Positions 7,604-14,721 of a stretch of 19,599 nucleotides of DNA are shown here, one piece after another. Where the stretch lies: the NCBI GenBank assembly GCA_902485915.1, contig CABTMH010000102.1:1-19599 (forward strand). Direction: 5' to 3'. The translations under genes and the position numbers were made by a program. How positions within the stretch are numbered: position 1 is the first letter of the stretch; every line of letters starts with the position of its first letter. The notes below the pieces were generated by a model. That model did not search any database, was not told the DNA's origin, and saw only the letters and a program-made list of their open reading frames with translations. This DNA comes from an uncultured Oribacterium sp. Lineage in GTDB: Bacteria > Bacillota > Clostridia > Lachnospirales > Lachnospiraceae.

Positions 7604-7894
7604 ATGAAGCTGGTTCCATTATTTGACAGAGTCGTACTTGAAAAGGAGAAGATGGAGGAGACCACCGCAAGCGGTATCGTTCTTCCAGGTCAGAATGATA
7701 AGGAGAAGCCGGGTCAGGCGCTCGTTGTAGCGGTCGGTCCTGGTGGAGTCGTCGATGGTAAGGACATCACCATGCAGGTGAAGGTCGGCGATCACGTTCT
7801 CTTCTCGAAGTATGCTGGATCTGAGGTCGAGGTTGACGGACATAAGTACACAGTCGTAAAGCAGAACGATATTCTGGCAGTCATCGAGAAGTAA
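7604..7894 (+). CDS. groES: Co-chaperonin GroES (10 kDa)
   Basis: Heptameric lid of the GroEL folding chamber in the cytoplasm. 96 residues, full family length. The start is ATG at 7604, eight bases after AAGGAGG (7589-7595). An in-frame ATG at 7460 lies inside the promoter and is excluded. The N-terminus MKLVPLFDRVVLEK is the classic GroES opening. The mobile loop that docks onto GroEL is about residues 16-32 (MEETTASGIVLPGQ), and the roof and C-terminal KYTVVKQNDILAVIE are conserved. First gene of the CIRCE-controlled groES-groEL operon; heat-shock induction is expected from the operator. Confidence 0.98.
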   Translation: MKLVPLFDRVVLEKEKMEETTASGIVLPGQNDKEKPGQALVVAVGPGGVVDGKDITMQVKVGDHVLFSKYAGSEVEVDGHKYTVVKQNDILAVIEK

Positions 7895-7901
7895 TCGTCG
7901 G

Positions 7902-7919
7902 GCCCGCGCAGAAGCGGGC
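7902..7919 (+). other. Intra-operon hairpin between groES and groEL
   Basis: GCCCGC (7902-7907) pairs with GCGGGC (7914-7919) around a 6-base loop GCAGAA. No T-tract follows, so it is not a standard terminator. Such hairpins between co-transcribed genes can mark processing or modulate read-through, but no function is proven here. Confidence 0.5.
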
Positions 7920-8003
7920 AGGGCGCAGTATAGACCGACATGAGGATGTAGAGAAGGAAGCATTGGCAAAATAAGGTGCTTCGTAAATCAGGAGGAAAAA
8001 GCT

Positions 8004-9623
8004 ATGGCGAAGGAAATTAAGTATGGCGTCGAGGCCAGAAAGGCTCTCGAAGCTGGTGTGGATGCAGTTGCAAATACAGTAAAGGTAACCCTCGGACCGA
8101 AGGGCAGAAACGTAGTACTCGATAAGAGCTACGGTGCTCCGCTGATCACGAACGATGGTGTGTCTATCGCGAAGGACATCGAGCTGAAGGATCCGTATGA
8201 GAACATGGGCGCACAGCTCGTTCGTGAGGTTGCTTCGAAGACGAACGATGTCGCTGGTGATGGTACCACCACAGCGACCGTGCTTGCACAGGCGATCGTG
8301 AAGGAAGGTATGAAGAACCTCGAGGCAGGTGCGAACCCGATCATCCTTCGTAAGGGTATCCAGAAGGCCGTGGCAGCAGCAGTTGAGTCCATCAAGGCAC
8401 AGTCTTCGAAGGTAAAGGGTAAGGATCAGATCGCGAAGGTTGCCGGCATCTCTGCTGGTGATGAGCAGGTCGGCCAGATGGTTGCCGATGCGATGGAGAA
8501 GGTTTCCAAGGATGGTGTCATCACCGTCGAGGAGTCGAAGACCATGCAGACCGAGCTGGACGTCGTAGAAGGTATGGAGTTCGACAGAGGCTACATCAGC
8601 GCCTACATGTGCTCCGATATGGATAAGATGGAGGCAAATCTCGATGATCCGTTCATCCTGATCACGGATAAGAAGATCTCCAACATCCAGGATATCCTTC
8701 CGATTCTCGAGCAGATCGTAAAGATGGGCGCGAAGCTCCTCATCATCGCAGAGGATGTCGAGGGTGAGGCACTCACGACGCTCATCGTCAACAAGCTGAG
8801 AGGTACCTTCAACGTCGTTGCGGTCAAGGCTCCGGGCTATGGTGACAGACGTAAGGAGATGCTTCAGGATATCGCGATCCTGACCGGCGGTCAGGTGATC
8901 TCTGCCGACCTCGGTCTCGAGCTTAAGGATACCACCATCGAGCAGCTCGGCCGCGCGAAGAGCGTAAAGGTATCGAAGGAGAAGACCACCATCGTCGACG
9001 GTGAGGGCGAGAAGTCCGATATCGACAGCCGTATCGCGGAGATCAAGAAGCAGATCGAGACCACAACATCTGATTTCGACCGCGAGAAGCTCCAGGAGAG
9101 ACTGGCAAAGCTCGCCGGTGGTGTCGCTGTCATCAAGGTCGGCGCAGCTACCGAGACCGAGATGAAGGAAGCAAAGCTTCGTATGGAGGATGCGCTGAAC
9201 GCAACTCGTGCCGCAGTGGAAGAGGGCGTCATCGCAGGTGGCGGATCCGCTTACATCCACGCACAGGATGCTGTAAAGAAGGTTGTGGAGTCACTCGAGG
9301 GTGATGAGAAGACCGGTGCGAGAATCGTATATAAGGCACTGGAGGCTCCGCTGTTCACCATCGCTTCGAACGCAGGTCTCGAGGGCGCGGTTATCGTCAA
9401 CAACGTACAGAACACCGAGACAGGTCATGGCTTCGATGCACTTCACGAGGAGTATGTCGACATGCTCGAGACCGGTATCCTGGATCCGGCGAAGGTAACC
9501 AGAACCGCTCTTCAGAACGCGGCTTCGGTCGCTTCTACACTGCTCACGACCGAGAGCGTAGTCGCAGATATCAAGGAGCCAGCACCAGCGATGCCAGCAC
9601 AGCCACAGGGCGGAATGTACTAA
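8004..9623 (+). CDS. groEL: Chaperonin GroEL (60 kDa)
   Basis: ATP-driven double-ring chaperonin that folds cytosolic proteins with GroES. 539 residues, normal length. ATG at 8004 follows AGGAGG (7990-7995) by eight bases. The equatorial ATP site is visible as VTLGPKGRNVVLDKSYGAP (28-46) and VAGDGTTTATVLAQ (about 83-96). The GroEL signature region AAVEEGVIAGGGSAYI is present near residue 410. The tail ends QPQGGMY rather than the long GGM repeat of proteobacterial GroEL, as often seen in Clostridia. Second gene of the CIRCE-regulated operon, 109 bases after groES. Codon use is strongly biased toward a few codons (AAG, GAG, ATC, CCG), as expected for a highly expressed gene. Confidence 0.98.
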   Translation: MAKEIKYGVEARKALEAGVDAVANTVKVTLGPKGRNVVLDKSYGAPLITNDGVSIAKDIELKDPYENMGAQLVREVASKTNDVAGDGTTTATVLAQAIVKEGMKNLEAGANPIILRKGIQKAVAAAVESIKAQSSKVKGKDQIAKVAGISAGDEQVGQMVADAMEKVSKDGVITVEESKTMQTELDVVEGMEFDRGYISAYMCSDMDKMEANLDDPFILITDKKISNIQDILPILEQIVKMGAKLLIIAEDVEGEALTTLIVNKLRGTFNVVAVKAPGYGDRRKEMLQDIAILTGGQVISADLGLELKDTTIEQLGRAKSVKVSKEKTTIVDGEGEKSDIDSRIAEIKKQIETTTSDFDREKLQERLAKLAGGVAVIKVGAATETEMKEAKLRMEDALNATRAAVEEGVIAGGGSAYIHAQDAVKKVVESLEGDEKTGARIVYKALEAPLFTIASNAGLEGAVIVNNVQNTETGHGFDALHEEYVDMLETGILDPAKVTRTALQNAASVASTLLTTESVVADIKEPAPAMPAQPQGGMY

Positions 9624-9644
9624 TGAAATAAAAAGAGTTATAAT

Positions 9645-9678
9645 AAAGGTCCGGACTGCATTTGCGGCCCGGACCTTT
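9645..9678 (+). terminator. Weak intrinsic terminator after groEL
   Basis: AAAGGTCCGG (9645-9654) pairs with CCGGACCTTT (9669-9678), with a further GCA/TGC-type inner pairing. Only three T bases close the stem before GTGG, and the next gene's ribosome site begins immediately. It is probably leaky, allowing read-through into the membrane protein gene. Confidence 0.75.
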
Positions 9679-9692
9679 GTGGAGGATGACAG

Positions 9693-10184
9693 ATGGATGA
9701 TTATATCGAGCACATGACGAAGGGAAAGCAGCCGGCCTATTGGACGGTGCTGCTGGTGATCGCGGGCGCGCTGTCCGTACTGTCACTGCTGTTTGCGTTT
9801 TATAATGTTTTCGGCATCCTGCTCTTCATCGCGGTGAGCCTCGGCACCTACGTGGTCTGGCTCTTCTCGAAGGTGGAGTATGAGTATACCTATGTCGGCG
9901 GCGGCTTCACGATGGACCAGATCCTGAACAAGACGCGCCGTCGTCAGCTGGTCGATACCAATGCTTCCGAGCTGATCGTACTCGCTCCGCAGAACTCGGA
10001 CGCGGTCCGCTCAGAGCTCGGGAATGCGAAGCTCATCGACTGTGCCGGCGACTGTCCGGCTGACCGGAAGTTCGGCTATGTATACAATCGTGCGGGACAG
10101 AAGACCTGCATGTACATCGAAGTGACCGATGCATTGCTGCGCGAAGCGAGAAGATGCACACCGCAGAAGGTAAAACTGAACTGA
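9693..10184 (+). CDS. Two-helix membrane protein of unknown function
   Basis: 163 residues. ATG at 9693 is preceded by GGAGGATGACAG, with GGAGG 7 bases upstream. Residues about 16-38 and 41-60 form two adjacent hydrophobic helices. They are followed by a soluble C-terminal domain of about 100 residues (starts VEYEYTYVGGGFTMDQILNK) that is probably cytoplasmic, with cysteines at about 117, 121 and 138. The YEYTYVGGGFTMDQI pattern recalls a small Clostridia family of unknown function that I believe is annotated DUF6106; I am not certain of that name. It sits between groEL and guaB. A TATAAT at 9639-9644 has no convincing -35 partner, so it may be read mostly from the groE promoter. No enzymatic motif seen. 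Confidence 0.85.
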   Translation: MDDYIEHMTKGKQPAYWTVLLVIAGALSVLSLLFAFYNVFGILLFIAVSLGTYVVWLFSKVEYEYTYVGGGFTMDQILNKTRRRQLVDTNASELIVLAPQNSDAVRSELGNAKLIDCAGDCPADRKFGYVYNRAGQKTCMYIEVTDALLREARRCTPQKVKLN

Positions 10185-10194
10185 TTTTTTGGAT

Positions 10195-10225
10195 AAAAGA
10201 CGGGTTGAAATTCAATCCGCCTTTT
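10195..10225 (+). terminator. Intrinsic terminator after the two-helix membrane gene
   Basis: The stem AAAAG-CGG-TTGAA (10195-10209, with single mismatches) pairs with TTCAA-CCG-CTTTT (10211-10225) around a one-base centre. The T-tract is part of the 3' arm. It starts 11 bases after the stop codon at 10184. The guaB -35 box lies inside its 5' arm. Confidence 0.8.
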
Positions 10226-10233
10226 GTTATACT
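10205..10233 (+). promoter_or_regulatory. Sigma-A promoter of guaB, nested in the upstream terminator
   Basis: TTGAAA (10205-10210; 5 of 6) is followed by exactly 17 bases and TATACT (10228-10233; 5 of 6). The -35 box is formed by the top of the terminator stem-loop and the -10 lies just beyond its T-tract. The predicted transcript begins near 10240, leaving a leader of about 40 nt. Confidence 0.75.
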
Positions 10234-10278
10234 CGTTTAAATTTTATGAAAAGTCGCGATTTGAAAGGAGATTCTTCT

Positions 10279-11745
10279 ATGGCCAAGATTATCGGTGATG
10301 GTATTACGTTTGATGACGTGCTGCTCGTTCCGCAGTACTCCGAGGTCGTTCCGAACGAAATCGATGTTTCCACTTATCTTACGAAGTCGATTCATCTCAA
10401 CATTCCGTTCATCTCTGCAGGTATGGATACCGTTACAGAGCATCAGATGGCGATCGCCATGGCGCGCTGTGGTGGTATCGGTATCATCCATAAGAACATG
10501 TCGATCGAGCAGCAGGCAGAGGAAGTCGACATGGTCAAGCGCTCGGAGAATGGTGTCATCACCGATCCGTTCTACCTGACCGCAGATCACACTCTGAAGG
10601 ATGCCAATGATCTCATGGCGAAGTTCCGTATCTCCGGCGTGCCGATCACCGAGGGTAAGAGACTCATCGGTATCATCACGAACCGTGACCTCGTTTTCGA
10701 GGAGGACTACACGAAGAAGATCAGAGAGTGCATGACGAGCGAGCACCTCGTAACGGCGAAGGAGGGCACCACCCTCGAGGAAGCGAAGCAGATCCTCGCA
10801 CGTGCGAAGGTCGAGAAGCTCCCGATCGTCGATGATGAGGGTAATCTGAAGGGCCTCATCACCATCAAGGATATCGAGAAGCAGATGAAGTATCCGAATG
10901 CGGCGAAGGACGCACAGGGCAGACTTCTCTGCGGTGCCGCACTCGGTATCACAGCTAACGTCGTCGACCGTGCACAGGAGCTCATCAACGCACATGTAGA
11001 CGTCGTCGTTCTCGACTCTGCACATGGCCATAGTGCAAACGTTCTGAAGTGCGTCAGCATGCTGAAGGAGAAGTTCCCGGATCTTCAGATCATCGCGGGT
11101 AATGTCGCGACCGGTGAGGCGACCGAGGCACTCATCAAGGCCGGCGCAGACTGTGTAAAGATCGGTATCGGACCGGGCTCCATCTGTACGACCCGTGTCG
11201 TGGCCGGTATCGGTGTTCCGCAGGTATCCGCGGTTATGAACGCGTTCGAGGTAGCTGACAAGTACGGTATCCCGATCATCGCAGATGGTGGTATCCAGTA
11301 CTCCGGTGATGTCGTGAAGGCGATCGCTGCAGGTGGCAGCACCGTCATGATGGGTTCTGTATTCGCAGGCTGCGATGAGGCACCGGGTGAGTTCGAGCTC
11401 TACCAGGGCCGTAAGTATAAGGTATACCGTGGCATGGGATCGCTCGGTGCGATGAAGCAGAAGAACGGTTCTGCAGATCGTTACTTCCAGGCGAACGCGA
11501 AGAAGCTCGTACCAGAGGGTGTCGAGGGTCGTGTCGCATATAAGGGCCGCGTAGAGGATACCATCTTCCAGTTCGTCGGTGGTCTCCGCGCAGGTATGGG
11601 CTACTGTGGTGCGAAGGATATCACGACGCTGCAGCATAACAGCCAGTTCGTGAAGATCTCCAGCGCTTCCCTGAAGGAGTCACATCCGCATGATATCCAT
11701 ATCACGAAGGAAGCACCGAACTACTCGGTAGAGAATAACGATTAA
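10279..11745 (+). CDS. guaB: IMP dehydrogenase
   Basis: Oxidises IMP to XMP with NAD+, the committed step of GMP synthesis. 488 residues, exactly the usual bacterial length, from ATG at 10279 with AAAGGAG (10264-10270) eight bases upstream. In-frame codons back to 10189 lie in the terminator and promoter and are excluded. The TIM-barrel core opens MAKIIGDGITFDDVLLVP. Two CBS domains occupy about 93-205. The catalytic cysteine is C303 in GPGSICTTRVVAG. The phosphate-binding ADGGIQYSGD is at about 336-345 and the mobile flap follows (about 385-425, with EGRVAYKG). Ends with a strong terminator, so it is probably monocistronic. guaB next to groESL is an arrangement I associate with Clostridia. 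Confidence 0.98.
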   Translation: MAKIIGDGITFDDVLLVPQYSEVVPNEIDVSTYLTKSIHLNIPFISAGMDTVTEHQMAIAMARCGGIGIIHKNMSIEQQAEEVDMVKRSENGVITDPFYLTADHTLKDANDLMAKFRISGVPITEGKRLIGIITNRDLVFEEDYTKKIRECMTSEHLVTAKEGTTLEEAKQILARAKVEKLPIVDDEGNLKGLITIKDIEKQMKYPNAAKDAQGRLLCGAALGITANVVDRAQELINAHVDVVVLDSAHGHSANVLKCVSMLKEKFPDLQIIAGNVATGEATEALIKAGADCVKIGIGPGSICTTRVVAGIGVPQVSAVMNAFEVADKYGIPIIADGGIQYSGDVVKAIAAGGSTVMMGSVFAGCDEAPGEFELYQGRKYKVYRGMGSLGAMKQKNGSADRYFQANAKKLVPEGVEGRVAYKGRVEDTIFQFVGGLRAGMGYCGAKDITTLQHNSQFVKISSASLKESHPHDIHITKEAPNYSVENND

Positions 11746-11757
11746 TCAAATTATCCG

Positions 11758-11790
11758 AAAGGTCAGGCTGATATGGGCCTGACCTTTTTT
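11758..11790 (+). terminator. Intrinsic terminator of guaB
   Basis: AAAGGTCAGGC (11758-11768) pairs with GCCTGACCTTT (11777-11787), followed by TTT. It is 12 bases after the guaB stop codon. The candidate nadE -35 box falls within its 3' arm. Confidence 0.93.
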
Positions 11791-11807
11791 CGTTTCTATG
11801 CTAAAAT
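11779..11807 (+). promoter_or_regulatory. Candidate promoter of nadE overlapping the guaB terminator
   Basis: CTGACC (11779-11784; 4 of 6) is separated by 17 bases from TAAAAT (11802-11807; 5 of 6). The -10 carries an upstream TG at 11799-11800, making an extended -10. It predicts a leader of about 85 nt before the nadE ATG. It rests on consensus matching only. Confidence 0.5.
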
Positions 11808-11899
11808 TATATGTAGCTTAGGACATGAGGTCGCTGTATCGCGGCCAGGGTCTGCATCTGAATGATTACCGATGAATTTTATTTCCGAAAGAGTGTACT

Positions 11900-14152
11900 A
11901 TGATCGAAGGATTCCTGCGGGTGGCGGTGTCCACGCCGAAAATCAAAGTTGCTGATGTGCGTTTTAATACCGAGGCGGTGCTTCGCGAGATCGCGGAGGC
12001 GGATCGTCAGGGGGTCTCGTTGCTGGTGTTTCCGGAGCTGGTGCTGACGGCGTATACCTGTGCGGATCTGTTTCATCAGACGATCCTGATCGAGCGGGCA
12101 GCGTCGGCGCTCGATGAGGTGGCAGAGGCGACGCGTCGCACTGAGCTCGTGGCGGTGGTCGGTGTGCCGTATATGGTCGACCACAAGCTCTATAACTGTG
12201 CGGCGGTGCTGCATGCCGGCCGCATCCTCGCGCTGGTGCCGAAGAGGAACCTGCCGAACTACAGCGAGTTCTATGAGCGTCGCTGGTTCACGCCGGGGCA
12301 GGCGCGTGTCGTGACGCTGACGCATCGCTCGGCGGTGACGGGGGAGGCGTATGCGATTCCGTTCGGCATGAACATCCTCGTGGAGGCGATGGATCGTCCG
12401 GATTTTCGTCTCGCGTGCGAGATCTGCGAGGACGTCTGGGTGCTGGATCCGCCATCGACCCGCCATGTGCTCGCCGGTGCGACGGTGATCGCGAACACCT
12501 CGGCCTCCGATGAGACCGTCGGCAAGGACAGCTACCGTCGGGAGCTGATCCGCTCGACCAGTGCGCGGCTCGTATCCGTCTACTGTTATGCCAATGCTGG
12601 CGACGGGGAGTCGACCACGGACCTGGTCTTCGGTGGCCAGGATATCATCGCGGAGAACGGCTCCGTCGTGACGGAAGGAAGGCGCTTCGATACCGGTCTC
12701 TACATCGCGGATGTCGACCTCCAGCGCATCACGCAGGAACGCGCCCGCATGACGACCTTCCCGGACATCGATGATACGCTTCGTGACGCGTACAGCATCG
12801 TGAAGTTCCGCTTCACGCCGGTGCCCGGGAAGACGGGCGAGGGCGTGGCTCCGGCGAAGGAAATCGCCGGAGGCGCGGCACAGACATCAGGGGATGCGGA
12901 GAGGACCTCGTCTGCAACCGTACAGCCGCGCAAGAAGTCCTTTGAGGAGGTCTTCGCGACGTACGTCGGTCAGCAGGCACCGACCGCGGTGGCATCGCAG
13001 ACGTACGCTGGTCAGCAGGCACCGACCGTGATGGCGTCGCAGCCGTCCGCCGCTGTGGCGACCCGGGTGGCCACCCGCGTGGCGTCGGAGACATTGGCCG
13101 GACAGCTCGCAGCGGACGCAGCCGACCTCCGGCGCTATGTCGACCCGAAGCCGTTCGTACCGAGCAGCGCTGCGGAGCGGAATGCCCGCTGCGATGAGAT
13201 CTTCACGATCCAGGCGCTCGGCCTCCGAAAGCGACTCGAGCACACCGGCTGTCAGTCGGCCGTGATCGGTATCTCCGGCGGCCTCGACTCGACCCTGGCG
13301 CTGCTCGTCATCGCGCGCGCCTTCGATATGCTGGGCCTTCCGCGTGAAAATATCATCTCCGTGACCATGCCGGCCTTCGGCACCACGGACCGCACCTACC
13401 AGAACGCGGTGACGCTGACGCGTCTTCTGCACGCGACGCTTCGGGAGATCGATATCAAGGCCGCGGTGCTGCAGCACTTCCAGGATATCGGGCACGACCC
13501 GGAGAATCACTCTGTGGTCTACGAGAACGCACAGGCGCGTGAGCGGACGCAGATCCTCATGGACATCGCGAATCAGTCGAACGGCATCGTCATCGGCACC
13601 GGCGACCTCAGTGAGCTCGCGCTCGGCTGGGCGACCTACAACGCCGACCATATGTCGATGTACGGCGTCAATGCTGGTGTCCCGAAGACGCTGGTGCGCT
13701 ACCTCGTGAAGTTCGTCGCCGATACTTCGGAGGACGCGGACCTCACCCGCTGTCTGAACGACATCTTCGATACGCCGGTGAGCCCGGAGCTGCTGCCGCC
13801 GACCGGCGACGGCCAGATCAGCCAGAAGACCGAGGACCTCGTCGGCCCGTATGAGCTTCACGACTTCTTCCTGTACCAGATCCTGCGCTACGGCTTCAGC
13901 CCGCGGAAGGTGTACGCACTCGCGCTCCACGCCTTCTCGGCAGAGAATCAGGCGGAGGTCTACGACGCAGCGACGATCCTCAAGTGGCTTCGGAAGTTCT
14001 ACTGGCGCTTCTTCTCGCAGCAGTTCAAGCGCAGCTGCCTCCCGGACGGCCCGAAGGTCGGCTCCATCGCAGTCTCCCCGCGCGGCGATCTCCGTATGCC
14101 GAGCGACGCCGTCGTCCAGATCTGGATTGACGAGCTGAAGGAGCTGGACTGA
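11900..14152 (+). CDS. nadE: Glutamine-dependent NAD+ synthase with a large interdomain insert
   Basis: Amidates nicotinic acid adenine dinucleotide to NAD+, using ammonia released from glutamine by its own N-terminal domain. 750 residues, against about 640 for many clostridial relatives. The nitrilase-type glutaminase domain (about 1-300) shows the E46/K115/C176 triad in FPELVLTAY, PKRNLPNY and EICEDVW. The synthetase domain (about 420-750) has the ATP pyrophosphatase loop SGGLDS (459-464), GTGDLSELALGW and a typical C-terminus. Residues about 308-413 are an added Ala/Thr/Gln-rich segment. It contains two tandem 14-residue units starting TYVGQQAP (354-367) and TYAGQQAP (368-381), then ATRVATRV. 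All catalytic residues I checked are present, so the enzyme should be active. The ATG follows GAAAGAG weakly spaced; the alignment of MIEGFLRVAV supports this start. Confidence 0.95.
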   Translation: MIEGFLRVAVSTPKIKVADVRFNTEAVLREIAEADRQGVSLLVFPELVLTAYTCADLFHQTILIERAASALDEVAEATRRTELVAVVGVPYMVDHKLYNCAAVLHAGRILALVPKRNLPNYSEFYERRWFTPGQARVVTLTHRSAVTGEAYAIPFGMNILVEAMDRPDFRLACEICEDVWVLDPPSTRHVLAGATVIANTSASDETVGKDSYRRELIRSTSARLVSVYCYANAGDGESTTDLVFGGQDIIAENGSVVTEGRRFDTGLYIADVDLQRITQERARMTTFPDIDDTLRDAYSIVKFRFTPVPGKTGEGVAPAKEIAGGAAQTSGDAERTSSATVQPRKKSFEEVFATYVGQQAPTAVASQTYAGQQAPTVMASQPSAAVATRVATRVASETLAGQLAADAADLRRYVDPKPFVPSSAAERNARCDEIFTIQALGLRKRLEHTGCQSAVIGISGGLDSTLALLVIARAFDMLGLPRENIISVTMPAFGTTDRTYQNAVTLTRLLHATLREIDIKAAVLQHFQDIGHDPENHSVVYENAQARERTQILMDIANQSNGIVIGTGDLSELALGWATYNADHMSMYGVNAGVPKTLVRYLVKFVADTSEDADLTRCLNDIFDTPVSPELLPPTGDGQISQKTEDLVGPYELHDFFLYQILRYGFSPRKVYALALHAFSAENQAEVYDAATILKWLRKFYWRFFSQQFKRSCLPDGPKVGSIAVSPRGDLRMPSDAVVQIWIDELKELD
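12959..13042 (+). repeat. 42-bp tandem repeat inside nadE
   Basis: Two adjacent in-frame 42-bp units (12959-13000 and 13001-13042) encode TYVGQQAPTAVASQ and TYAGQQAPTVMASQ. They lie within the low-complexity insert between the glutaminase and synthetase domains. The unit length is a multiple of three, so copy-number change would not break the frame. Confidence 0.93.
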
Positions 14153-14263
14153 GGCTGTATGCCATCATTTTCTGTAGCTGACGTTGTCACGCGGGAATGC
14201 GGCTTGCGTGCTGGTTGAAATAAAAGATCATCCAGGTCACTACCTATGGCCAGATGTATTTCG

Positions 14264-14323
14264 AAATCGTGGATATTTTCGGCTTTTATCGTTTTCATGC
14301 GAGGAGCGAGATATCCACGATTT
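14264..14323 (+). terminator. Inverted repeat, possible nadE terminator
   Basis: AAATCGTGGATAT (14264-14276) pairs perfectly with ATATCCACGATTT (14311-14323) across a 34-base loop, followed by TT. The long loop is atypical and it lies 112 bases past the nadE stop. It may be a terminator, or one end-pair of a small element. Confidence 0.5.
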
Positions 14324-14347
14324 TTAATATGGAAAAACGTCGGCGAA

Positions 14348-14388
14348 AGTAGGCATGATAAGTTATTTGGGTTGATATCATGCCTACT
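14348..14388. repeat. Perfect 13-bp inverted repeat
   Basis: AGTAGGCATGATA (14348-14360) pairs with TATCATGCCTACT (14376-14388) around a 15-base loop. No T-tract follows on the plus strand, so a terminator is unlikely in that direction. Could be an operator-like site or a structured RNA. Confidence 0.6.
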
Positions 14389-14721
14389 ATTCACTTTCGA
14401 TCGGTCAGATTTCGCATGCACAGTAACCGTTTACGTTACATGGCTTAATTAGTTCACCGAACGACTTGAAAAATGTGGATAAACGAGCACTATTAATAAT
14501 GCACACCTTCGTTTTTTGTTACGAAATGGCAACATCACATGGCATGCCCCGGCTGAAGGCGCATGGAGGGCATCGTTACCTGATAAACAGGAGGCCTTTC
14601 ACGATATGGCCTGCGTCGGCTTTATCAGGGTATCTCGTTACCTGCATGAACAGGAGAGTGGCCCATGCGGAGCACGGAACGGGCACAGGGGTGCAAGTAT
14701 TTACGAGTTTTAGGAGGCACT

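Larger units (their letters stand above)
14153..14721. other. 570-bp gene-poor stretch upstream of the SpoU methyltransferase
   Basis: No convincing long gene is present; the open frames here read through palindromes and resemble nothing I know. It is more A/T-rich than its surroundings. It holds two strong 13-bp inverted repeats (listed separately), short palindromes (GTAAC/GTTAC at 14423-14439), and a weak promoter-like TTGAAA at 14466 with TATTAA at 14491. A near-duplicated segment, TCGTTACCTG...AACAGGAG, occurs at 14573-14593 and 14635-14656. CCTGATAAA (14579-14587) pairs with TTTATCAGG (14621-14629), enclosing AGGCC/GGCCT. A 35-codon frame from ATG 14606 ends TAG at 14711-14713, inside the next gene's ribosome site. 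Confidence 0.6.

Noticed and set aside
10237..11637. 466-codon minus-strand frame across guaB, and a similar 459-codon one across groEL (7881-9260)
   Set aside because: Both are shadows of highly conserved genes with no own ribosome site or family resemblance.
14246..14452. 68-codon frame in the nadE-SpoU gap
   Set aside because: It crosses both 13-bp inverted repeats, has no ribosome site and resembles nothing known.
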